Positions 1 to 5,402 of a DNA stretch of 8,367 nt are shown one piece after another. Every line of letters begins with the position of its first letter. The stretch's first letter is position 1. The DNA comes from an uncultured Oscillospiraceae bacterium (GTDB lineage Bacteria > Bacillota > Clostridia > Oscillospirales > Ruminococcaceae): positions 1 to 8,367 of the forward strand of contig CATNEU010000051.1 in assembly GCA_950097605.1 (NCBI GenBank), read 5' to 3'. The translations under genes and the position numbers were made by a program. The notes below the pieces were generated by a model, which was not told the origin of the DNA, did no database searches, and saw only the letters and a list, made by a program, of their open reading frames with translations.

Positions 1-337
1 AGTACGCCTCTTCCCGACCGCTGATCACCGCCACGTCCACGCCGGCCTGTTCTCGGATTCCCGTGAGCACCACGTCGAGATTTTCGATGTGCCGCAGCGA
101 GGCGGTTGCAAAGCAGTAAAACTCCTCGCACTTGAGCAGCGCGCAGAGTCGCCGCATGTCCCCAAGGATCGAAACAATTTTATCCAGCCCATCGGTGGTG
201 AGGTTGTCGTTTTCAATATAGTTGATGATACCCAGAAATTCCTTTTCGTTGATCAGTTGGCTGAACTGTCCGCCCTCTATCTCATATACCACCAGCCGGA
301 TGGTATTGGAACCCAGGTCGATGATGCCGCATCTCAT
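1..337 (-). CDS. ppx: Ppx/GppA family phosphatase, N-terminal part (partial)
   Basis: Partial gene: about 112 codons are visible and the rest lies beyond the left edge. Translating the minus strand from the ATG at 337 gives MRCGIIDLGSNTIRLVVYEI, the phosphate-binding loop of the ASKHA-fold Ppx/GppA family (DLGSNT, residues 7-12). It is followed by ATASLR near residue 85 and ISGREEAY at the visible end, matching the family's ATSALR-like and ISGEEEA motifs. Family members remove terminal phosphate from polyphosphate or hydrolyse pppGpp; this fragment cannot separate the two. The start is supported by GGGAGTG seven bases upstream and by a perfect promoter further back. Clostridial ppx genes often sit beside polyphosphate kinase, but that side of the locus is not visible. 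The symbol is a family-level assignment. Confidence 0.9.
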   Translation of the reverse strand, partial: MRCGIIDLGSNTIRLVVYEIEGGQFSQLINEKEFLGIINYIENDNLTTDGLDKIVSILGDMRRLCALLKCEEFYCFATASLRHIENLDVVLTGIREQAGVDVAVISGREEAY

Positions 338-405
338 GGAAAAACACTCCCGTTTCTATTTCGCACCGCATGCGTGATTTGTTGTGTGGCACATGATCTA
401 ACAAA

Positions 406-434
406 ATTATACGATCTGTGGATACCGGTGTCAA
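406..434 (-). promoter_or_regulatory. Perfect sigma-A promoter for the ppx-like gene
   Basis: Read on the minus strand, TTGACA (434-429) and TATAAT (411-406) are separated by exactly 17 bases, a full match to the housekeeping consensus. Transcription would start near 399, giving a leader of about 60 bases before the ATG at 337. A short dyad, ATACT-AG-AGTAT (458-469), lies about 24 bases upstream of the -35 and could be an activator or repressor site, but nothing else supports that. Confidence 0.85.
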
Positions 435-479
435 TCATAAGCCGGTTTGATTTGTGTATACTAGAGTATGTTCGGCAGG

Positions 480-517
480 TTGCCGGAGCAGCGGCCACCC
501 ATTCCGGCAGTTTTTTT
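480..517 (+). terminator. Rho-independent terminator with no gene in front of it
   Basis: TGCCGGA (481-487) pairs perfectly with TCCGGCA (503-509), with an additional T-G wobble (480/510) at the base, a 15-base loop, and a run of seven T at 511-517. The T run lies only on the plus strand, so it terminates rightward transcription. The only gene to the left runs leftward, so the terminated RNA must be non-coding or a leader beginning inside 338-480. It could also be a premature terminator in a long leader of the downstream flavoprotein gene. Confidence 0.6.
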
Positions 518-659
518 CCGTCCGGATGGCGACCGTTTTCGTATGGCGTCGCCGGTTGGACGCTATGCGCTCTATAACAGTATGCCGCGGCGCGGCGGGT
601 TTATTGCATCAGTGCCTCCAGGATTGGATGCCCGCGGCGCGTTCGTGCGAAAAAACCGG

Positions 660-688
660 TTGCTATTTTCCCAGTATTCCTGTATAAT
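660..688 (+). promoter_or_regulatory. Probable sigma-A promoter for the flavoprotein gene
   Basis: TTGCTA (660-665) and TATAAT (683-688) are separated by 17 bases in an AT-rich stretch before the RBS at 771-776. A second, weaker candidate is TTGAAT (699-704) with TATACT (720-725), but its spacing is only 15. The resulting leader contains a perfect 14-base GC palindrome (749-762) just before the RBS. Confidence 0.55.
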
Positions 689-748
689 TGTTTCCAGATT
701 GAATTTTATACTTTGTTTGTATACTTATATTCCGCAGCGAACGGCGGC

Positions 749-762
749 CCGCCGCGCGGCGG
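749..762. repeat. 14-base perfect GC palindrome upstream of an RBS
   Basis: CCGCCGCGCGGCGG is a perfect dyad ending eight bases before the AGGAGG of the flavoprotein gene. It may be an operator half-site pair or chance in GC-rich DNA. It has no loop, so it would form only a poor hairpin by itself. Confidence 0.3.
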
Positions 763-785
763 AGCAGCAAAGGAGGCGCTATCTC

Positions 786-2003
786 ATGAATTTTGTTGTG
801 CTCGGCGCAAGCGCCGCAGGCCTCACCGCAGCGAAGGTGCTGCGTGAAAACGCACCGGACAGCGAAGTTACCGTCGTCTCTTCGGACGAGCATGTATACT
901 CCCGCGTCATGATGCACGAATTCCTCAGCAAGGAGCGGGACCTAAACGGCATTAACTTTGTCACCCCCACGTTTTTCACGGACCACCAAATCCATTGGCT
1001 GGGCGGCAAAACCGCCGTTAAGCTGGATACCGCAGCCAAAAAGGTGTTCTGCGCCGACGGTACAGAGGTCCCCTATGACCGGCTGTTGCTCGCAACCGGC
1101 GCGAAATACTGCATACCGCCCATCACCGGACTGCGGGACGCCGGACGGGTGTTTGGTTTCCGCGATTACGCGGACGCCGTGCAGCTTGATGTTCTTGCAC
1201 ACGCCGGCAGGCGCTGCGCCGTTATCGGCGCGGGGCTCGTCGGCATGGACGTTGCCTATGCCCTGAGCAAACGCGGCGTAGAGGTCACCGTGATTGAGAT
1301 GGCCGACCGGATTATGGCGCTGCAGCTCGACCACAGGGCAGCCGCCGCTTACCAAAGCCGGTTTGAAGCCGCCGGCTGCCGGTTTGTTCTTTCGGCGCAG
1401 GTGCAGCGCGCGGAAACCGGTGAAAACGGCCTGATCCGATCGCTGGTTCTTGCGGACGGACGCGAAATCGACTGCGACTTTGCAGTGGTCTGTGCAGGAG
1501 TGCGCCCCAACACCTCGTTCCTTGCGGGCAGCGGCGTCGATTGCGAGCGCGGCGTAGCGGTGGATACGCAGATGCGCACTTCCTGCCCAGACGTGTTTGC
1601 CGCAGGGGATGTTACCGGCCTTTCGGGCGTCTGGCTGAACGCCATGCAGCAAGGAACCGTCGCTGCGAAAAACATGTGCGGCATGCAGGCTGTCTATGCG
1701 GAACCGCTCTCTCTGCGCAACACGATGAATTTTTATGGATTGATGACGCTTTCGTTCGGCGCGGGCCGTTTGGAGAACTATCTGGCTGGAGAGGGATATG
1801 TGCGGGAGGACGCTGGCAAAAACGTCTACCAAAAAATATATGTGAAAGACGGACGCGTTGTTTTTGTTATTTTGCAGGGCGATGTCAAAAGCAATGCCGT
1901 TTGGCAGTACCTGCTCGCAAACGGAACCGATTTAAAGCGCCTGCTCGCGGATACCGGAAAGGATCTCTTTTCTCTGACCATGGCCGACGTGAAAAAATTG
2001 TAA
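786..2003 (+). CDS. FAD/NAD-dependent oxidoreductase (rubredoxin reductase/NirB-like)
   Basis: 405-residue Pyr_redox_2 flavoprotein, probably cytoplasmic. Visible features are a FAD dinucleotide loop GASAAG (7-12), ATG at 103-105, an NAD loop GAGLVG (148-153) with Glu171 at the end of the next strand (favours NADH over NADPH), CAGVRPN (236-242), and the second FAD contact AAGDV (272-276). The YSRVMMHEFL segment (38-47) aligns with the YxRPxLxxxL motif of NADH:rubredoxin oxidoreductases and the NirB N-terminus. There is no CxxC pair and no cysteine at the Nox/CoA-disulfide-reductase position, so a disulfide reductase is unlikely. The start was chosen at ATG 786 because AGGAGG (771-776) precedes it by nine bases. 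The frame is open back to 468, but that extension is not protein-like. The gene is monocistronic with a terminator after it; the electron acceptor is unknown. Confidence 0.85.
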   Translation: MNFVVLGASAAGLTAAKVLRENAPDSEVTVVSSDEHVYSRVMMHEFLSKERDLNGINFVTPTFFTDHQIHWLGGKTAVKLDTAAKKVFCADGTEVPYDRLLLATGAKYCIPPITGLRDAGRVFGFRDYADAVQLDVLAHAGRRCAVIGAGLVGMDVAYALSKRGVEVTVIEMADRIMALQLDHRAAAAYQSRFEAAGCRFVLSAQVQRAETGENGLIRSLVLADGREIDCDFAVVCAGVRPNTSFLAGSGVDCERGVAVDTQMRTSCPDVFAAGDVTGLSGVWLNAMQQGTVAAKNMCGMQAVYAEPLSLRNTMNFYGLMTLSFGAGRLENYLAGEGYVREDAGKNVYQKIYVKDGRVVFVILQGDVKSNAVWQYLLANGTDLKRLLADTGKDLFSLTMADVKKL

Positions 2004-2071
2004 CTTTTATACGCCTGACAGCCGAATTTGCTGCCGGGCGCTGAAACAATCTTTCAATTTGTAACAAACCT

Positions 2072-2109
2072 GGAAAGACGCCTCTGAAAAGAGTGCGTCT
2101 TTCCTTTTT
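2072..2109 (+). terminator. Terminator of the flavoprotein gene
   Basis: A ten-base perfect stem (GGAAAGACGC at 2072-2081 with GCGTCTTTCC at 2095-2104) is extended by CTCT/AGAG closing a GAAA tetraloop, with one bulged T at 2094, and is followed by TTTTT. It lies about 70 bases after the stop at 2003. Confidence 0.9.
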
Positions 2110-2115
2110 CACGTA

Positions 2116-2144
2116 TGGACTTCCATTACAGGAAATGTTATACT
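2116..2144 (+). promoter_or_regulatory. Sigma-A promoter with extended -10 for the DUF1648-like gene
   Basis: TGGACT (2116-2121) and TATACT (2139-2144) are 17 bases apart, and TG at 2136-2137 forms an extended -10. Placed right after the preceding terminator, it makes the small membrane protein an independent transcription unit with a leader of about 60 bases. Confidence 0.6.
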
Positions 2145-2211
2145 ATAGATGGTTTTGGATAGGCCTTTGTCCGGCAGTGCGGCGGACAGGCTGCAAGGAG
2201 GTTATACGGTT

Positions 2212-2643
2212 ATGCTGATCGAATATCTGAGGAAGATGGCCATTCCCTACTCCATCACGTTGATTGGGCTGCTAATCGCCATCTGTATCTATCCGTCTTT
2301 GCCAACGCATGTTCCCATACAATGGAACCGGATGATTGTAGAAGAAATCGCCACTAAGTTTTCCATTGTAGGCAGTCCTTTGCTCTCCATGCTGCTGATT
2401 GCGCTTGCACACCCGGTGTTTGAGTTGTTTACCGACAGGTTCCTCTCCACCTGCATGGCCTTGCCCACCATCCTATCCACCGGCATCGCCGGCTTTATGC
2501 TCACGTTTGAGCTGTATTCGGCCGCGTTTTGCTTTGGTTTGTTCATTCCCATTTTCTATATCTTTGTTGCAGAGTTTTTGATCCTGCTGGCGGTCTGCAT
2601 TGCCTATATTGCAACCATTGTGCACCGTTTCGGCAGATATTAA
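2212..2643 (+). CDS. Small membrane protein with DUF1648/SdpI-like motif
   Basis: 143-residue very hydrophobic protein with about four predicted membrane helices (roughly residues 10-27, 52-72, 82-101 and 103-136). After helix 1 comes YPSLPTHVPIQWN (27-39), resembling the LPxxxPxHWN signature of DUF1648, the domain at the N-terminus of SdpI-type immunity/signalling proteins. Full SdpI proteins are longer and have a C-terminal SdpI domain that is not recognisable here, so this is at best a short relative. The start at ATG 2212 is preferred over ATG 2149 because AAGGAGG (2195-2201) lies ten bases upstream and the extra 21 residues are polar and atypical. No toxin gene of the SdpC kind is adjacent. 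The function is unknown; the family match rests on the motif and topology only. Confidence 0.7.
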   Translation: MLIEYLRKMAIPYSITLIGLLIAICIYPSLPTHVPIQWNRMIVEEIATKFSIVGSPLLSMLLIALAHPVFELFTDRFLSTCMALPTILSTGIAGFMLTFELYSAAFCFGLFIPIFYIFVAEFLILLAVCIAYIATIVHRFGRY

Positions 2644-2660
2644 AGCGGCGTATATATAAT

Positions 2661-2698
2661 AAAGCGGGTACGTATCGGCTGATACGTACCCGCTTTTT
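2661..2698. terminator. Strong bidirectional terminator between facing genes
   Basis: A sixteen-base perfect stem (2661-2676 with 2681-2696) closes a GGCT tetraloop. The plus strand ends in TTTTT (2694-2698). On the minus strand the stem is followed by TTTATTATATATA, so it can stop both the DUF1648-like gene (stop at 2643) and the facing lipoprotein gene (stop at 2744). Confidence 0.92.
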
Positions 2699-2743
2699 CA
2701 TTTGATAACCGTTTGTCCGGGCAAAGTGTTCCATAGCTGTAGG

Positions 2744-3526
2744 TCAGGAGACGTCCCCCCGCTCCACTGTATAGCGGAAGCTGATTGCATCGCCGGCCTT
2801 TACCTTATAAACATCGACGCCGATCCCCGGCAGAGCGCCGTTTACCTGGTAGAGCCAGCCGCTGGAGTTTCCGCAGCCAAATTCCATCAGGCCGCCGATT
2901 CCACGGATATAGGCAAAGGAGCCCCGGCCGGATTTCGATATCACAATCCCGTGCGCCTTTGCGACGCGCAGCAGAATATCGCAGACGGTTTCCCCCTCGG
3001 TGAACTCGACCGCCGTCCGGGCGAGGATCACGCCGTCCCGCGGCAGGATGCGTTCGTCATACTTTGCCAGGTATTCCTCTTTGGCCGCGGCTGTCTTGCA
3101 ATCAATCGCAAGGTAGCACACCTGCTTTGCGGCGGGCGCGCTTTCGGAGGAGTGGGCGTTTCCCGAAGAAGAGGCGGGCGGCGCGGAAGAAACCGGCTGC
3201 TCCGCTTTGCCACCGCTTGCTGTCTGCGAAGAGGGTGCGGCGGGCTTCTTATCTGTGGAAGAGCTGCCCGCGGCACCTCCACCGCCCGATGACGGTTGTG
3301 AAGAATTCCCCGCTGTGTTTTCGCTGGACGCGCTATCACCGGAAACGCTTACCATCGAGGAGGCGTCTTCGGAAGACAGCGTACCGCTCGCGGAGGCGTC
3401 CGACGAAACGGCTTGCTTCTCCGGAAAGGTGATCTTGCAGCCGGCAAACAGCAGCGCGCATGCCAACAGCAGGGCAAGCAGCGCGGTCCCTGCCGCACAG
3501 CGCTTTAATTTGCGCAAAGGGTTCAC
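2744..3526 (-). CDS. DUF4430 lipoprotein (transcobalamin beta-domain-like)
   Basis: 260-residue predicted surface lipoprotein. A basic N-terminus and hydrophobic stretch (11-29) end in a lipobox, LFAGC, with lipidated Cys30. A long Ser/Ala/Gly-rich linker (about 40-133) follows, then a DUF4430 domain (about 136-256). Marks of the domain are IDCKT (141-145), DGVIL near 164-168, EGETVCDIL (177-185), CGNSSGWLYQVNG (218-230) and KAGDAISFRYT (243-253). DUF4430 is the fold of the C-terminal beta domain of intrinsic factor and transcobalamin, so a small-ligand role, possibly corrinoid binding, is an inference. Cys143 and Cys218 could form a disulfide. The start is GTG at 3526, overlapping the upstream TGA as GTGA, so translation is probably coupled. 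A TTG at 3517, five bases after AGAGGGTGA, is an alternative that would remove three residues. The gene ends before a bidirectional terminator. Confidence 0.88.
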   Translation of the reverse strand: MNPLRKLKRCAAGTALLALLLACALLFAGCKITFPEKQAVSSDASASGTLSSEDASSMVSVSGDSASSENTAGNSSQPSSGGGGAAGSSSTDKKPAAPSSQTASGGKAEQPVSSAPPASSSGNAHSSESAPAAKQVCYLAIDCKTAAAKEEYLAKYDERILPRDGVILARTAVEFTEGETVCDILLRVAKAHGIVISKSGRGSFAYIRGIGGLMEFGCGNSSGWLYQVNGALPGIGVDVYKVKAGDAISFRYTVERGDVS

Positions 3527-4674
3527 CCTCTTTTGCGCGCCTTCGCGCAGACTGCGCAGAACCCTGCGGAAATCACAAGCAGAGCGGCCGCGGAGGCAAC
3601 CGGCGCAGCCGTGCCTGTATTCGGGTTATTGGTGCCGGGCGCCGGTTTTTCCGGCGCCGGCGTTACCGGCTGCTCCGGCTTGGGCTGCACAGGCTGTTCC
3701 GGTTCTTCGACCGGGGGCGCCGGCTGCTGCACAAGGTCGGAATAGTCATAAATTGAGGGCTGGCCGTCCGCAAGTCTGGTGACCGACGAGAGCGCAAACA
3801 GCGCCTGCACGGTCGGCATCGCGTCCGCATCGGTGTTTTCCTGGTGCTTGAAGCCGCCGTTTTCGGTGGCAAAGCCAAGCAGCGCATCCACAATCGAGAC
3901 CCCGTTTTTGACAAAGCGGGCGTCGGCGGACGGATCGACGCCCGCCGTCGCCAGCGCGGAGATCACCTGCGCGGTGCTCTCGCTTGCCGGATAGGGCGAC
4001 CAAGCCGTCGGGAAGTTGCCGTCCTCTCCCTGCATCTTGGACAGAAGCGCGACGCAGGCGTCGACCGTCTCCCGCACGTCCTCGCGCGACGCGGCATACG
4101 GCGCCAAAGCCTGCACGCCCATCGCCGTGAGGTCGGGGTCGCTGGTGTCGCCGAAATAGGTGAAGCCGCCGTCCGGCGCGCGCAGTGCGAGCAAGTCGGT
4201 CACGAGCTGCTCGCGGGTATACGCTGCGCCTTCCGGAATCGCATACGCGCGGGAATCCAGCGCGAGCAGTCCGTAAATATACGCGTTGACGCCCTGCGCC
4301 GAAAAATCGGTCTTCAGCAGCGCATCCACCAGGTTGAAGCCCGCAAAATCGGTGCAGTCCACCCCCAGCGAGCCAAGCGCCAGCATGCTGCGCTCGATAT
4401 CGGTCGGCTGCATGCCCTGCACGCCTTCCTCCTCCAACATTGTCTGCATCTCCGAAAGGTAGGCTTCCGCTGTTTCGCTGTCGGAAGCAAGCTTTCCGGC
4501 GCGCGCCAGCGCCATCACCACCCAGTCGGAATCCACGCTGCGGGCGAGCAAAAACTCTGCCGCAGCCTCTTTCGCCAACCGGATGTCCTTGCCTGCCGGC
4601 GCCGCAAACGCCGTCAGAGACAGCGCGCAGAGCATGCAGACGGAGAGAATCGCCGCCATACATCTTTTCATCAT
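3523..4674 (-). CDS. Secreted, wall-anchored prenyltransferase/terpene-cyclase-repeat protein
   Basis: 383 residues. A Sec signal peptide (1-24, AFA-A cleavage likely) leads into a region of alpha/alpha-barrel repeats (about 30-300). The repeats are recognisable from DWVVMALARAG (50-60), ERSMLALGSLGVDC (94-107), DGGFTYFG (168-175) with DLTAMGVQAL (181-190), EDGNFPTAW (217-225) with STAQVISALATAGVDP (233-248), and ENGGFKHQ (271-278) with PTVQALFALSSV (287-298). These glycine/aromatic repeats are typical of squalene-cyclase/prenyltransferase-like toroids and of the N-terminal domain of intrinsic factor/transcobalamin. The DxDD cyclase motif is not seen, so binding rather than catalysis is likelier. 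A Pro/Glu/Gln-rich spacer (317-348) is followed by NPNTG (350-354), a hydrophobic segment (356-377) and KARKRG, a sortase-like sorting signal. Tandem ATGs at 4674 and 4671 follow GGGAGG by 6 and 9 bases. Confidence 0.85.
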   Translation of the reverse strand: MMKRCMAAILSVCMLCALSLTAFAAPAGKDIRLAKEAAAEFLLARSVDSDWVVMALARAGKLASDSETAEAYLSEMQTMLEEEGVQGMQPTDIERSMLALGSLGVDCTDFAGFNLVDALLKTDFSAQGVNAYIYGLLALDSRAYAIPEGAAYTREQLVTDLLALRAPDGGFTYFGDTSDPDLTAMGVQALAPYAASREDVRETVDACVALLSKMQGEDGNFPTAWSPYPASESTAQVISALATAGVDPSADARFVKNGVSIVDALLGFATENGGFKHQENTDADAMPTVQALFALSSVTRLADGQPSIYDYSDLVQQPAPPVEEPEQPVQPKPEQPVTPAPEKPAPGTNNPNTGTAAPVASAAALLVISAGFCAVCAKARKRG

Positions 4675-4743
4675 ATTGTTCCTCCCTATCCGCGTCCTTC
4701 AAACCGAACCGGCAGGTATGTTCCGTGCAAAAAGCGAGTCCGC

Positions 4744-4781
4744 AGAGGCGCGGCCGGCGTTACAAACCCAGCCGCGCCTCT
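4744..4781 (-). promoter_or_regulatory. Hairpin in the leader of the secreted-protein operon
   Basis: AGAGGCGCGGC and GCCGCGCCTCT (4744-4754 and 4771-4781) form a perfect 11-base stem with a 16-base loop, inside a 5' leader of about 170 bases. A second copy of AGCCGCGC (4782-4789, the first being at 4770-4777) could pair with the same arm, giving two mutually exclusive folds. In the minus-strand RNA a U5 run follows the stem ten bases later, too far for a standard terminator. I looked for cobalamin-riboswitch motifs and saw none. Confidence 0.45.
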
Positions 4782-4850
4782 AGCCGCGCGCTTTGCAGCC
4801 GGAACGACCGGCCCATTCGTTTTGAGGTCGCCTCTAATATTTCTGTTACC

Positions 4851-4878
4851 ATTATAAAGAATAGCCATGAAAAGTCAA
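4851..4878 (-). promoter_or_regulatory. Sigma-A promoter of the secreted-protein operon
   Basis: On the minus strand TTGACT (4878-4873) and TATAAT (4856-4851) are 16 bases apart. The expected start is near 4844, giving a leader of about 170 bases. An inverted repeat GCCAT/ATGGC (4864-4868 and 4878-4882) spans the -35 and could be a repressor site. Confidence 0.75.
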
Positions 4879-5016
4879 TGGCAGTCGGAGCGCCCATTGC
4901 GGCAGATGTCTTCGGCCTGGCGTAATTTGTCCATAAATAGCATGTAATCTTTCCGCTTGTTATACGAAATTGCTATATTTATCATGCATCTTGTATAAAA
5001 AACGCACAAAAAACAC

Positions 5017-5045
5017 TTTACAAACAGCCGGCTTTCCTTTAAACT
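5017..5045 (+). promoter_or_regulatory. Candidate promoter for the ABC-DUF1854 operon
   Basis: TTTACA (5017-5022) and TAAACT (5040-5045) are 17 bases apart in the AT-rich part of the intergenic region. An alternative is TTGCTA (4970-4975) with TATAAA (4994-4999), spacing 18. Either gives an unusually long leader of about 350-400 bases. Confidence 0.4.
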
Positions 5046-5111
5046 GTAAGTACCCGTCCCGTGTGAAAAACCGGCCGGCGCCTTTGCTGCGCTGGTCCAT
5101 GCGTCGGAAAA

Positions 5112-5310
5112 CGGCATGCGTCCTTCCCCCGGCCGCATGCCGGCCGTGTCCGCCGCATCACACGCCATTCCCGTCTGCCCTGCGGGCAGGCAATTTTCCG
5201 GCGAACCGGGCGATGCCGCCCGGTTCGCCGCCGATGGATCGAAAGCACCCCGCTGCGGCTGCGCACGCGTCCGCCCCCATGGACGCGCGCGCTTGCCGTG
5301 CGGTGCTTTC
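5112..5310 (+). other. Hairpin-rich untranslated leader, possible structured RNA
   Basis: This roughly 520-base gap (4879-5402) has open frames on both strands, but none looks like a protein. Instead it carries four hairpins in a row: a 9-base stem (5112-5120/5134-5142); CTGCCC/GGGCAG with a 3-base loop (5175-5180/5184-5189); a perfect 14-base stem with an ATGC loop (5199-5212/5217-5230); and a long arm with outer stem 5241-5249/5302-5310 and inner stem 5261-5272/5281-5292 that has a single A-C mismatch. I compared it by eye with T-box, TPP, SAM, cobalamin, glycine, lysine, c-di-GMP, RNase P, SRP RNA and tmRNA hallmarks and saw no match. It may be a regulatory leader or an independent RNA; high GC makes some stems expected by chance. 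Confidence 0.45.
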
Positions 5311-5380
5311 CATCTTGCCCGGAGCAGCTTGAAAGCGCGTAGAAAGCGTTTTTCGGGCCGTCCGCACCCGCGGATGCACG

Positions 5381-5396
5381 CTCCTCGCAAAGGAGG
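5381..5396 (+). promoter_or_regulatory. RBS of the ABC gene with a sequestering complement
   Basis: AGGAGG (5391-5396) lies six bases before ATG 5403 and fixes the start. CTCCT (5381-5385) is complementary to AGGAG across a five-base loop, so the ribosome binding site can fold into a small hairpin. Such a 5-bp stem could lower or gate translation. Confidence 0.5.
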
Positions 5397-5402
5397 GTTT
5401 CC

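Noticed and set aside
89..577. Plus-strand open frame of 162 codons opposite the ppx-like gene
   Set aside because: It is the antisense shadow of a clear Ppx/GppA N-terminus and has no family resemblance.
468..785. In-frame extension of the flavoprotein to an ATG at 468 (106 more residues)
   Set aside because: No RBS at 468, a terminator hairpin lies inside it, the composition is not protein-like, and a strong AGGAGG precedes ATG 786 where the FAD-binding strand begins.
942..1832. Minus-strand open frame of 296 codons within the flavoprotein gene
   Set aside because: Antisense shadow of a gene with intact FAD and NAD motifs; no RBS or family signal.
3523..4674. Active terpene cyclase or prenyltransferase
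   Set aside because: The protein is exported, wall-anchored and shows no DxDD or metal-site motif; the repeat fold alone does not show catalysis.
4675..4920. Cobalamin riboswitch upstream of the transcobalamin-like operon
   Set aside because: I looked for GCCACTG and the B12-box core on the minus strand. GAAGACATCTGCC near 4900-4912 is only vaguely similar and lies upstream of the promoter.
4970..5332. Plus-strand open frame of 120 codons in the ABC leader
   Set aside because: No RBS, Pro/Ala/Arg-rich low-quality composition, and the DNA is dominated by hairpins.
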